DNA of 64,000 nucleotides, taken from Acidobacteriota bacterium. GTDB taxonomy: Bacteria; Acidobacteriota; Thermoanaerobaculia; Multivoradales; J023. Below are positions 51,945 through 61,600 of this stretch, piece after piece. The DNA lies in NCBI GenBank assembly GCA_029263315.1, contig JAJCXR010000042.1, forward strand, positions 62,001-126,000, written 5' to 3'. How positions within the stretch are numbered: position 1 is the first letter of the stretch; each line of letters begins with the position of its first letter. Under the pieces are notes generated by a model. The model had not been told where the DNA came from, made no database searches, and saw nothing but the letters and a program-made list of their open reading frames with translations. The translations under genes were made by a program, and so were the position numbers.

Positions 51945-54900
51945 ATGACTCCTAACCCTCAGCCACAACCTGACCCCTGGTTCTTCGACGCCGACCGGCT
52001 TCAGTCCTTGGCTTCGGCCGCCATCGTGCGCCGCGGCATCGCCTACTTCAAGGAAAACCGGGTCCTCGATCTGGGCTGGGACGACGATCGCATCAGCGCC
52101 GCGGTGGAGGGCACCGAGAAGGTCCCCTATCAAGTGGACATACGCCTCGATGAGGACCAAGAGCTGGCCATCGAATGCGATTGCCCCTTCGATTGGGAAC
52201 CGGCCTGCAAACACAGTGTGGCGGTGCTGCTGGCCTACGCCGCACGCCAGCCAACGGACACCTTTCAGTTGCAGGGGGCGGCGGATTCGGCCATCGAAGC
52301 ACGGGCGCAGCGTGGACGTACCGAGGTCGTCGTGAAGCATGTGGCCGGTGACCGCTGGCAGGGTTCGTGGGAAGCCAGCTCCTTGACCGCCGAGACGGAG
52401 CACACCGCGCCTTGGCAGGTGGAGCTGCGCTCGGTGAACGAGCGCATCAACCACTGCACGTGCCCCGACTTCGCCACCAACCGCCTGGGCACCTGCAAAC
52501 ACATCGAAGCGGTGCTGCACACCCTGCGCAAGGGGGCACCCAAGAAATATGCTCGCCTGGCGGAGCTCGGGCCACCGGTGAGTGTGGTGCACGTGGATTG
52601 GGAAGCCTCGGCGGCGCCGCGGTTGCGCCTCTGCCGCTCCAACGACGGCGGGCCGGACTGGCTCGACAACCACTTCGACAGCGACGGAACCCTGCGCGGG
52701 GAGTTGCCGCAGGCTTTTCAGCAGCTCGAATACCGGACCCGTCAGCGCAATGGCCTGGTGATCACCGAAGAGGCCAGACGGCATGTCCTGCGTTTGTCAG
52801 AAGAGGAAGCTCGGCGCCAGCGCTCCGCCATGTTGGCGGCCCGCATCCAGGCCAGCGGAGGGGAGCTGGAAGGCATCTCGGTGCGCCTTTACCCCTACCA
52901 GGTGGACGGCGTCGCCTTCCTGGCCTCGGCCCGACGCGCCGTGCTGGCGGACGACATGGGCCTCGGCAAAACGCTGCAAGCCATCGCCGCCTCGGTGGTG
53001 CTACGGGAGCTCGAGGGGGTGCGCCGTGTGGTGGTCATCTGCCCGGCGTCGCTCAAGCACCAATGGGCCCGCGAGGTGGAGCGTTTCACCGGCCTGGAGT
53101 CGGAGGTGGTGTCCGGCCCTCCGGCGGCCCGACTCGCCCTGTATCGGCGTCATGCCCCCTTCACCATGATCAACTACGAAGTCGTATTGCGGGATCGCGA
53201 TGTCATCCAGTCCGAGCTGGCCCCCGACCTGATCATCCTCGACGAAGCCCAGCGCATCAAGAATTGGCGCACCAAGACCGCTGCCGCGGTCAAGTCGTTG
53301 ACAGCCCCTTTCGCCTTCGTGCTCACCGGCACCCCCTTGGAGAACCGGCTGGAAGACCTCTACAGCTTGATGCAGGTGGTCGACCCTCGGGTGCTCGGCC
53401 CCCTGTGGCGTTACCTGCTGGATTTCCACATCACCGACGATCGCGGACGGGTCCTCGGCTACCGTAACCTGGCGGAGCTGCGTCAGCGACTGGCGCCGGT
53501 GATGCTGCGCCGGGACAAATCGTTAGTGCGGGATCAACTGCCCGAACGCATCGTCAACCGCGTCGATATCGAGCTCGACCGCCGTCAGCGGGAGCTGCAC
53601 GACGAGGCGGTGCATGGGGCGGGCCGCCTGGCCAGCATCGCCAAGCAGCGCCCCCTGACGCCGGCCGAGGAAAAGCGCCTGATGACCCTATTGCAACGGG
53701 CCCGCATGGTCTGCGACGCCGCCGGTCTGGTGGACGGCGAAACCGTGGGCTCGCCCAAGCTCTCGGAGCTCAGGACGCTCCTCGAGCAGGTCTGCCTCGA
53801 CGATGGGCGCAAGGTGGTGGTCTTCTCGCAATGGGAGCGCATGACCCGCATGGCGGCCGAGGAGGCCCAAAGCCTGGGCCTGGGGGTGGTGCGCTTGCAC
53901 GGCGGCGTGCCCAGCCACCAGCGCGGCGACCTGATCGACCGCTTCCGCGACGATCCTTCAACCCAGGTCTTCATCTCGACGGATGCCGGTGGGGTCGGTC
54001 TCAATCTGCAGGCGGCGAGCGTCTTGATCAACCTCGACTTGCCGTGGAATCCAGCCATCCTGGAGCAACGCATCGGCCGCTTGCACCGGCTCGGCCAAGC
54101 CGAGCCGGTGCAAGTCTTCCTGCTGGTGGCCCGTGAGAGCTACGAGGAGCACATCGCCGGAGTGATCGGCTCGAAGCGGCAGCTCTTCCTCAACGTCGTC
54201 AACGAAGGCACTGGCGACGACGTCATCGGCGTCTCCCGTCGCCTGGTGGAAGACGCCCTGGCCGGCATGACCCTCGATCCCGGAGAAAGCGAAGATCTCA
54301 GCGATACCGGGGCCGACAGCGATACCGGGGCCGACGGCGATAGCGGGGCGGACAGCGACGTGAGCACCGCTGAGACAGCTCCGCAGAAGGGCACTCCGGC
54401 GAAGGAAAACGCCACGGCGGAAGAGGCCCCCCCGGCGGAGGAAGAGCTGTCCTACGACGATGGTGCGGAGCCGCCGCAAGACGCTCCCGCCACCTACCCT
54501 TGGGACTTGCAACCCGGCGAGGAGCCGGCGGATGCCTCCCTGACTCCGCTGATCCTCCGCCTGCAAGACATCTTGGGACCGCATTTGCAACAGATCGTCG
54601 CCATGCCCGGTTCCCTGGTGGCGGTGGTCGATACCCTAGAAGCGCAGCTGGAAGTACAGATCGATGCCGAAAGCCGCGCCGCGGAGCTGCCCGTCGCCCT
54701 GCTCGACGCCCGCAACTGGGCCGCCCTCAGCCGCCTGGCCAAGACCTCACCCCTGGCCGGGGGGCGCCTTCTCTTCGATGCTGCGACGCCGCAGCCCGTG
54801 CTCAGCCACGCCGAGCGCTTGCAAGGCCAAGCCCAAGGCAAGCTGGCGGCGGCGCAGCAGCTGGCCGATTCCCATCCCCCCGAGGCCCTGGCCTTGGCCA

Positions 54901-55142
54901 CCGATGCCATGGTCCTCGCCGTCACCGCAGCGGCCGGTCTCACCTCACCGCCGCCCCTCGAGCACGTGGCGGTGTGGTTGCACGCCGAGCTCGTCCCGGC
55001 GGGCCACGTCGACATGCAGGCGGCTTTCCATCTCAGCCGCGCTCTGGCCCTGCGGGATGTCCAAGAGGTCCCCAAGGAGCTGATGCAACAAGTGCTCGAC
55101 GACGCTACGGGCTTGGTACCCCATCCGCCGCTGACGGCGTGA
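51945..55142 (+). CDS. SNF2-family ATPase with two SWIM zinc fingers
   Basis: The ATG at 51945 is chosen over a TTG at 51888. The 1065-aa protein starts with two SWIM fingers: CDCPFDWEPACKH (Cys78, Cys80, Cys88, His90) and CTCPDFATNRLGTCKH (Cys171, Cys173, Cys184, His186). One finger is usual; two are not. The SNF2 motor covers about 300-780, with Walker A at Lys342 (DDMGLGKT), Walker B at Asp433 (DEAQ), and motifs STDAGGVGLNLQAAS and RIGRLHRLGQ. A Asp/Ser/Gly-rich acidic segment and a Glu/Ala-rich segment (about 785-870) lead to a helical tail. It would remodel DNA-protein complexes or assist recombination. The bacterial SWIM-SNF2 proteins are little studied. Confidence 0.92.
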   Translation: MTPNPQPQPDPWFFDADRLQSLASAAIVRRGIAYFKENRVLDLGWDDDRISAAVEGTEKVPYQVDIRLDEDQELAIECDCPFDWEPACKHSVAVLLAYAARQPTDTFQLQGAADSAIEARAQRGRTEVVVKHVAGDRWQGSWEASSLTAETEHTAPWQVELRSVNERINHCTCPDFATNRLGTCKHIEAVLHTLRKGAPKKYARLAELGPPVSVVHVDWEASAAPRLRLCRSNDGGPDWLDNHFDSDGTLRGELPQAFQQLEYRTRQRNGLVITEEARRHVLRLSEEEARRQRSAMLAARIQASGGELEGISVRLYPYQVDGVAFLASARRAVLADDMGLGKTLQAIAASVVLRELEGVRRVVVICPASLKHQWAREVERFTGLESEVVSGPPAARLALYRRHAPFTMINYEVVLRDRDVIQSELAPDLIILDEAQRIKNWRTKTAAAVKSLTAPFAFVLTGTPLENRLEDLYSLMQVVDPRVLGPLWRYLLDFHITDDRGRVLGYRNLAELRQRLAPVMLRRDKSLVRDQLPERIVNRVDIELDRRQRELHDEAVHGAGRLASIAKQRPLTPAEEKRLMTLLQRARMVCDAAGLVDGETVGSPKLSELRTLLEQVCLDDGRKVVVFSQWERMTRMAAEEAQSLGLGVVRLHGGVPSHQRGDLIDRFRDDPSTQVFISTDAGGVGLNLQAASVLINLDLPWNPAILEQRIGRLHRLGQAEPVQVFLLVARESYEEHIAGVIGSKRQLFLNVVNEGTGDDVIGVSRRLVEDALAGMTLDPGESEDLSDTGADSDTGADGDSGADSDVSTAETAPQKGTPAKENATAEEAPPAEEELSYDDGAEPPQDAPATYPWDLQPGEEPADASLTPLILRLQDILGPHLQQIVAMPGSLVAVVDTLEAQLEVQIDAESRAAELPVALLDARNWAALSRLAKTSPLAGGRLLFDAATPQPVLSHAERLQGQAQGKLAAAQQLADSHPPEALALATDAMVLAVTAAAGLTSPPPLEHVAVWLHAELVPAGHVDMQAAFHLSRALALRDVQEVPKELMQQVLDDATGLVPHPPLTA

Positions 55143-55637
55143 GGTGACCTTCTCGGACCGGTAACACGTTTCCGCGGGCGATCAAGGGAAGGATCGTTGG
55201 GCGGCACGACTGAGGCCCTCCATCTTCCCGACCCGGACGCCACCTTCGGCCCGACACCACATGAACGGTTTCGGTCAGAACTATGACCTCGACCACATCG
55301 CATTCTCAACTTTGAGAACGCCCGTGGCCAAGTTTGAAAATATGGGCTTCGATTCAACCATACCTCAGGCTTTTCCGTCTTCCATCTGATATCCGTTGAC
55401 CCCATAAATGTCAGCCACTTACGTAACTTATAGCAACACGTCCCGAAGAATTATCACCGCCGAGCCGGCAGCTGGCACCTAGTTTGCTAAGTCTCGACTT
55501 CTAAGACACGAACGTAAAAACCGATCGAGTTGTCATCGACCGATACCGGAGTCGGCCCCGCCGCGATGCCGTTCAAAGCATCGTCTAGGAGCCCTCACGG
55601 TGCCTGACGCCTGCTGACCCAGGACGGAGGAATCTTG
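55143..55637. other. 495-bp non-coding region before the His-rich gene
   Basis: No gene is supported. It is less GC-rich than its flanks around 55290-55520, which fits a promoter region. TTGACC at 55395-55400 is a possible -35, but no good -10 follows at the right distance. The last 12 bases hold the GGAGG ribosome site (55626-55630). No terminator is visible for the helicase gene. Confidence 0.6.
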
Positions 55638-56867
55638 ATGCTCAACCTGCCTTTCTGCCCCCAGGTCTGCCCCCCGCAATCTGCCTTTGGCGGCCTGCCG
55701 ATCACCCTCCGGTGGCGCAGCGTCTTGGGAATCGCCGTCCTGGGGTTCGCTGGCATGCTGTCGGCGGGAGTCGGTTCCGCTGCCGCCGATCACCACGAGG
55801 TTGATCACAGCCACGGAGATCACAGCCACGGAGACCACAGCCACGTAGATCACAGCCACGCCGCGGCCCAGACCATGGTGCTCGACGATGTCGGTCTGAT
55901 CCTCCGATGGCCGGCCGGTTGGAAAGTTCGTCAACCGGCGGAGGGGCCCCTGGCCGCCGTCGCCGAGCTGCCGCCACGCCAGGCCCTGGCCCTCTTGACG
56001 CGGACCCCCATCGCCGCAACGGACACGGCGAATCAAGGGGTGGAGGATCTGCTCGCAGAGCTTCCCAGGGTCTTCGAAACCTACGAAGTCATCGCCGAGG
56101 AGCGGCGACAGATCACCGCCGATCTTTATGCCGATGTCATCGAGGTGCGAGGCACGGCCCGCGATAGATCACTGCGTCATACCAGCTACCTGGTCAAGGG
56201 ATTCGGCGAGCGCTTCGCCCTCACCTTCGCCACCGAGGAGCACACCCACGACGCCCAGGCGTCCCTCTTCGAGAGCATCGCCGCCAGCCTCGAGCTGCAT
56301 GGACCCAATCCCCACAACGCCCACTTCCTCGACTTGATCAAATCGGACCCTGGCGATGTCGCAGCTCTCCAACAGGCCCTTGACGACGGGGCCGACATCG
56401 ACGCCCTCGACGGCGACGGCTTCACCGCCCTGGCCACCGCCGTGCTGAGCCGCAACGGCCCGCTGGTGCAGTGGCTTCTGGCCCGGGGAGCCGATCCCCG
56501 CAAGCCGGATGAGCTGGCCACCATGCTGCCGCTGGTCGCCACTCCGCCGATTTACGAATTGCTGCGCCAGGCCCTGCCGCAAGAGGCCACGCCACGCCAA
56601 GGGCAGCCGTCCGGGGCCAGCGATATCCAGTGGGTGTCGCCGGAGGCCCAGCTCTTGGAGGGGATCAAGAACGCCCGCTTGGCGGATGTCGAGCAGGCCC
56701 TGGCCTCGGGGGCTGACTTGCAGGCTCTGGAACCCAACTACCAACTGTCGGCCTTGGCCTTGAGCCGCAAGTTGATCGCCGAGTTCGAGGCCTTGGGCCT
56801 CGACCCCAACCGCTTTGTCGCCATTGAAGAGCTGCTAGCCAAAGCAGAGGATCAGGCGTCCCGATGA
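55638..56867 (+). CDS. Secreted His-rich protein with ankyrin repeats
   Basis: The ATG at 55638 has GGAGG 7 bases upstream. The 409-aa product has a long signal region (WRSVLGIAVLGFAGMLSAGVGSAAA, residues 27-51). The mature start is an Asp/His repeat DHSHGDHSHGDHSHVDHSH, a likely metal (zinc, nickel or copper) binder. A beta-rich domain follows (about 78-220: TMVLDDVGLILRWPAGWKVRQP, FALTFATEEHTHDAQASLFESIAASLEL). The C-terminal half has ankyrin-type repeats (ALQQALDDGADIDALDGDGFTALATAVLSRNGPLVQWLLARGADP). Role unknown; it looks like an extracytoplasmic metal-binding scaffold. Confidence 0.8.
   Translation: MLNLPFCPQVCPPQSAFGGLPITLRWRSVLGIAVLGFAGMLSAGVGSAAADHHEVDHSHGDHSHGDHSHVDHSHAAAQTMVLDDVGLILRWPAGWKVRQPAEGPLAAVAELPPRQALALLTRTPIAATDTANQGVEDLLAELPRVFETYEVIAEERRQITADLYADVIEVRGTARDRSLRHTSYLVKGFGERFALTFATEEHTHDAQASLFESIAASLELHGPNPHNAHFLDLIKSDPGDVAALQQALDDGADIDALDGDGFTALATAVLSRNGPLVQWLLARGADPRKPDELATMLPLVATPPIYELLRQALPQEATPRQGQPSGASDIQWVSPEAQLLEGIKNARLADVEQALASGADLQALEPNYQLSALALSRKLIAEFEALGLDPNRFVAIEELLAKAEDQASR
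55803..55862 (+). repeat. Four tandem 15-bp units encoding the His-rich tract
   Basis: Units begin at 55803, 55818, 55833 and 55848 with consensus GAYCACAGCCACGKA (the last unit ends in CC). They encode DHSH plus one varying residue. Near-identical units point to recent slippage, so length may vary between strains. Confidence 0.9.
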
Positions 56868-56937
56868 GCCTGATCCGACTGATCGCCTACCAGGCCGTTG
56901 TGGCCGAAAAACCGTCCCCATAATTGAGGAGAAGATC

Positions 56938-57735
56938 ATGATGAAGCAATTCAGAAATCGTTCCGTCGGTGTCTCGCTGGCCCTTTTTGGCATCCTGCTG
57001 CTGTGCGCCGCCGCCAGCTTTGCGGGACCGGGCGAGGAGAACGCCAAGAAGCGCTACTTCGGCGATGGCTCGATCGAATTCGACACCACGGATATCTTCG
57101 GCAACGAGGTCACGGTGGTGATCGATCCCCCGATCAACCGGCCGATCAACCACCCTTGGGACGATCCTTCCAACGACCTGTTCCGTGGTTTCGAGGTCGA
57201 CGAGCTGGATAAGTTTGGTCAAGAAGCTTCCCTGGCCTCGACGGTGCCGGTCTATGCCGCGGCCGACGAAGAGTACCGCAGCGCCTACAGCAACTGGACC
57301 AGCAAGCTCTACAACATCATCGAGACCGCCGACAACGCCTACTACCGCGACTTCAGAATCAACTGGGTGATTCAGGGCTATTACAACTGGACTTCCAGCG
57401 GCTCCAGCTCCTCCGCCATCCTCTCCGATCTGACCTCGGATTTCAGCAGCCTACCCCGTGGCCTGTGCATGGGTTTCACCCGTGACTCGAAGTTCACCGC
57501 CGGCGGTATCGCCTACGTCTACAACTCGGACCCGGGCACCGGTTACTCGGTGTGCAAAGACCAAGGCTCCACCTCCACCGTTTACGCCCTACGCCATGAG
57601 ATCGGCCACAACTACGGCGCCAGCCACGACTTCGGCTCCGTCGTTTGCATGATGAACTACACCTACGCCTACAGCGTCGACTACTTCGACTCCTCCCACG
57701 ACAGCCTCGTCAACTCGCGCTCCAACTGGTTCTGA
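56938..57735 (+). CDS. Secreted zinc metalloprotease of the metzincin type
   Basis: This is a 265-aa protein with GAGGAG 6-7 bases upstream. Signal peptide about 1-29 (SVGVSLALFGILLLCAAASFAG). A short propeptide region with an acidic FEVDELDKFGQEASLAS segment follows. The catalytic domain has HEIGHNYGASHD: zinc ligands His220, His224 and His230, general base Glu221, and an Asp at 231 as in the reprolysin/ADAM group. The Met-turn CMMNY follows. The mature domain (about 170 residues) is at the small end for the family. Probably an extracellular protease. A strong terminator follows. Confidence 0.9.
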   Translation: MMKQFRNRSVGVSLALFGILLLCAAASFAGPGEENAKKRYFGDGSIEFDTTDIFGNEVTVVIDPPINRPINHPWDDPSNDLFRGFEVDELDKFGQEASLASTVPVYAAADEEYRSAYSNWTSKLYNIIETADNAYYRDFRINWVIQGYYNWTSSGSSSSAILSDLTSDFSSLPRGLCMGFTRDSKFTAGGIAYVYNSDPGTGYSVCKDQGSTSTVYALRHEIGHNYGASHDFGSVVCMMNYTYAYSVDYFDSSHDSLVNSRSNWF

Positions 57736-57762
57736 GCCCGGGCCAACTCTGCCTTGCCGGGG

Positions 57763-57791
57763 CCCTCGCGGACAACCGCGGGGGTCTTTTT
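57763..57791 (+). terminator. Rho-independent terminator after the metzincin gene
   Basis: CCCTCGCGG and CCGCGGGGG (9 pairs, one G-U) surround an ACAA loop and are followed by TCTTTTT. It lies 28 bases after the stop codon. Confidence 0.9.
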
Positions 57792-57915
57792 GGGTTTGAA
57801 AACGCTCCCTCCGGGGAGCGAAGCGACAAAAGACAGACCTCTGTGGCCCCGGAGGGGCCGGTGTCCGTAGCCCGGACCGCCCGACACCGGGAGCGCAGCG
57901 ATCCGGGAGGGCGCT

Positions 57916-57958
57916 CCGGGCGGCAGGGGGCCGGGCGGCAGGGGGCCGGGCGGCAGGC
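57916..57958. repeat. Short tandem repeat, 15-bp unit, about 2.9 copies
   Basis: The unit CCGGGCGGCAGGGGG begins at 57916, 57931 and 57946 (third copy ends early in GGC). It follows a stretch with short inverted repeats such as GCTCCCTCCGGGGAGC and GGCCCCGGAGGGGCC (57800-57870), which could fold into stable hairpins. The region is non-coding, between the terminator and the reductase gene. Confidence 0.8.
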
Positions 57959-57971
57959 CAGCGCCAACAGC

Positions 57972-58508
57972 CTACTCCGAGCCCTGCACCTCGTACTGCG
58001 AGCAGATGACACCGTTGTCATAGACGGTGCTATCCAGCAGCTCCAACTCGAGGCGGCGCAGGCTGTACCCAAAGAGCCGGATGCCGCTTCCAAAACAGAC
58101 CGGATTGACCTTGAGCACCAGCTGGTCGATGAGGTCATGCTCGAGAAGCAGGGCAGCCAGCTCACCGCCACCGCAGAGGTAGATATCGGCACCGGGCTCG
58201 GATCTCAGATCCTGGATGGTCTCGATCACCCGACGGTCGAGAATCTGGATCCCGGAGCCGTCGATTTCCAGGCTTTGGGACACGATGTAGTGCTCCATGT
58301 GGGGATAGGCCCGCTGCCCCGGTTGCAGGCCATAGGCGTAGCCCGCTTCGTAGGTCTTGCGTCCCATGAGCACCGTGCCATAACCCTCCAGGCGTTGTAG
58401 GTAGTCGTCGACGTGGGGCCCGTCGGCGGCGAAGCCGTCGAAGGAGCCATCGTCGCGGGCGATGTAGCCGTCCAAGGTGACGGCGACGTCATAGATGATC
58501 TGGCGCAT
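57972..58508 (-). CDS. Dihydrofolate-reductase/RibD-C-like reductase
   Basis: This is a 178-aa protein of the RibD C-terminal (DHFR-like) family. It has the start RQIIYDVAVTLDGYIARDDG (residues 2-21), GTVLMGRKTYEAGYAY (about 44-59) and the NADPH-binding IYLCGGGELAALLLEHDLID (about 108-127). These small proteins occur widely and may reduce a pterin or related ring. The exact substrate cannot be told. It is single on the minus strand, downstream of the giant gene by about 100 bases, with an ATG start. Confidence 0.88.
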   Translation of the reverse strand: MRQIIYDVAVTLDGYIARDDGSFDGFAADGPHVDDYLQRLEGYGTVLMGRKTYEAGYAYGLQPGQRAYPHMEHYIVSQSLEIDGSGIQILDRRVIETIQDLRSEPGADIYLCGGGELAALLLEHDLIDQLVLKVNPVCFGSGIRLFGYSLRRLELELLDSTVYDNGVICSQYEVQGSE

Positions 58509-58606
58509 GATGATGTCTTTCTATTGCGGCGGGCTCGAGCGGCCGGCGTGGTGGTTGCGTCGTGGTTATTGGCTGAGCGAGCAGGCGTCCTGACGCCTAT
58601 TGAATC

Positions 58607-61600
58607 TCAGGGCGTTGAGGTGTCTTTGCGACCAGGATGTGGACCACCACCGGGTGCCGAATCGCCACCCCCTTGTAAAGTGGCGGCGGGCACGATCACC
58701 CGACGCCAGATCTCGACGTTGCCATCGCCGTTGGTGGCGAGGAAATCCGCCGCCGATTGGAAAACCACCACCGCCTTGCCGTTGCCGGTGATGGCGACGG
58801 CTGGGAACTCGCTGTCGTAGGCGATGTCGGCCGCCACCTCGGTGTCGACGGCGGTTTGGCCGTCGCTATGCCATAGGGCGGAGACCAAAGAGCCGCTGAA
58901 GTCCAGGCGCTCGTAGGCCAGGTGACGACCTAGGGCATCGAGGGCGGTATGGGTTTGGGCGACCAAGGGCCCGGCGTCGGTGAGTTGATCGAAGCTGTCC
59001 GTTAGCCGATCCCAACGGAAAATCTCCAGGCTGCCGTCGCCGTTGCTGGCCGCCAGGTCGGCGTTGGAGGAAAAGGCCAGGTAGCGTCCATTGGCGCTGC
59101 TGGCGACACTTTCGTTGATCTCCGGCGCGGCGGCGGAGGTATTGGTCACTTGACGGTAACCGGACGCCCCGAGGCCCCAGCGCCATTGGTAGATCTCGGA
59201 GTTTCCGTCGCCGTTGCCGGTTCCGTAGGGCGCATCGCAATCGCTGTGGAAGGCCACCCTGGCGCCGTCGGCGGAGATCGCCGGCTCAAAGCTGCCGCAA
59301 GCCGTGGTTTCGGTGAGGTGCCAATTACCCCCTTGCCAGACCACCAGCTCGGGATTGCCATCGCCGTTGAACGGACCGTCGAGGTCGGCGCAGGTGGTCA
59401 CCAAAGCGATGACACCGCCGCCCACATTGACCACCGGCCGCCGGTTGTCGCAACCCACCGTCTGGGTGACCTGCAACAGGTTGGTGGTCTGGCGATCGTA
59501 GCGGTAGATCTCGCGATTCTCGTCCACGTTGCCGCCGGTGAGGTTGGCGGTGGAGGCGAAGACCACAAAGCGACCCTCGCTGGACAGCCGAGGCCGGGTC
59601 GCATGGTCGGCGGGGGCCAAGGCGGAGGTGAGCTGCGCGAAGCCTTCGCGGCCATAGGCGAAGATCTCGTCGCTGGCGTCACCGTTGCCGCCGGCCAGAT
59701 CGCGGTTGGAGACGAAGCTCAGCAGGCGGCCGTTGTCGTTGATGGCGACATGGTAATTGTCCTGAAACGCCCCCGTCGTCTCGGTGATCTGGCCGAAGCG
59801 CTCCATCTCGAAGAGGGTGCAGCTCAAGCTCTCCCCGGCATCGAGATCGAACACCACGCTGTCCCCCACCAGGGCCGTGCTATCGGCGCCGTCGCCGCTG
59901 GTGCACTCGAGGTCGATGATCGTGCGGTCCGCCGGCAGCACGGCGGCGACACTGTAGCTACCCGCCGCCAGGTTGTCGACCAGGATACTGTCGCTGAGGC
60001 CGTCGCCGTCGTCCACCAAGGCATCGTCGAGACTGAAGACACCGAGATCGCCGCTGAAGTCGACATCGGCACCGTCCGCCGGATCGCTGCGCAGCAGCAG
60101 CTCGATGCTACCGGTGGCGGCGCCGTCATCGACGTTGACAAAGGTGCAAATGACATCGTCGCCGGGGTCCAGCTCGAGGGTGACGGTCTGCCCCACCACC
60201 TCGAAGTCCGGCACCGTGGTGAGCTTGTCGAAGCTCAGGCTGATGTTGTCGACAACCACCGGTTGATCGCCGTCGGAGAGCAGGAAGGTGCGTAGGAAGA
60301 TCTGGTCGGCGCTGACATCGAAGGCGGCGACATTGGCATCGACGGTAGCGGCGTCGTTGCGCTGACTATCATCCGCCGCCGACCAAGCTACGCCGTCCCA
60401 ATACTGCCAATCGCTGCCGTTGTCGGAGAGCTGAAACTCAGCCGTACCGACGTTGCCTGGGCCGTAGGTGACGGCGAAGCCGGTCAAACCCACCAAGTCG
60501 ACGCCGCCATCGCCCGCCGTTTTCACCACCGTCGGACCGTTGGCGGGATATTGCCGCAGCTCACGTCCGCTGCCCCCGTTGAACAGCTCCGCCACCTCCT
60601 GCGGCGTCAAGGCGCGGTCGATGATCGCCACCTCGTCGAGGCTGCCTATCATGTGGAAGGCGGTACCGCTGTTGCCGACATTGCGCCGGGCGCCGATCAA
60701 AACATCGGAACCGTTGGTGGCGGCGCCGGAGAGGAAGGTGCCGTTGTCCACCCCGTCGAGGTAGATGGTGTAGCGGAAGGTGCCGCCGTCGTTGCTATTG
60801 ACCACCGCCCCGTGGTGCCAGTCGCCGTCCAGGGCCCCGAGCTCACTGCCTTGGTTTTGCGAGCCGCCGATGTTGGCCCACAACCGGTTCTGGTGGGCAA
60901 AAAGATAGTACTGCCGCTGCCCGAAATCACTGTCCGCCTTGGAGACGATGGCGGCGGAGCTGGAGGTTCTGAACCAGGCGGTGACCGAGAACTCGTCCAC
61001 CGCTGGGTTGAGATCCAAGGCCGAGGGCTGCCCTAAGGTGATGGCATCACCGTCGCCGTCGAAGAGGCCACTGCGACCGATTTGGCCAAAGGAGAAGGTA
61101 TTGGCGTCGCCGATGGCGGTACCGTGCAAGCCCTGGCCCGACCCATCGAGCACCTCCCCCGGCGTGCCGTCCCAGGAGGCCTCCTCGAAACGCCAGTAGC
61201 CCTTCAGGCTAGCGGTTACGGCGTCCGGCAACAGGGTCGCCCGGCCGCTGGCCAGCGCGATCTTGGTGGCATCGAAGGAGTAGCTGGCGCCGAAGGTGAA
61301 GGGATACTCGAAGCTGTCACTGGCCAACCCGGCATCGCAGTTGAAATCACTGAAATTCCAACCGGCCAGGGCCGCCTCCGTCAGGCTGTAGCTAGCGGGT
61401 AGCAACTCGCTGAAGGTCTGGCTCTGGGGCACCCCGTCGCCGTCGTCGGGGTCGGCATCGTCGAGCACGAAGCTCGCCAAATCGCCGCTAAAGGAGAAAT
61501 CGGTGCCATCGGCCGGGGTCGCCTCTTTGACCACCGTGATGGAACCGAATTGGGTGGGATCGGCGACGTTGGAAAAGGTGCAGCTGATGTCCTGGGCCGG

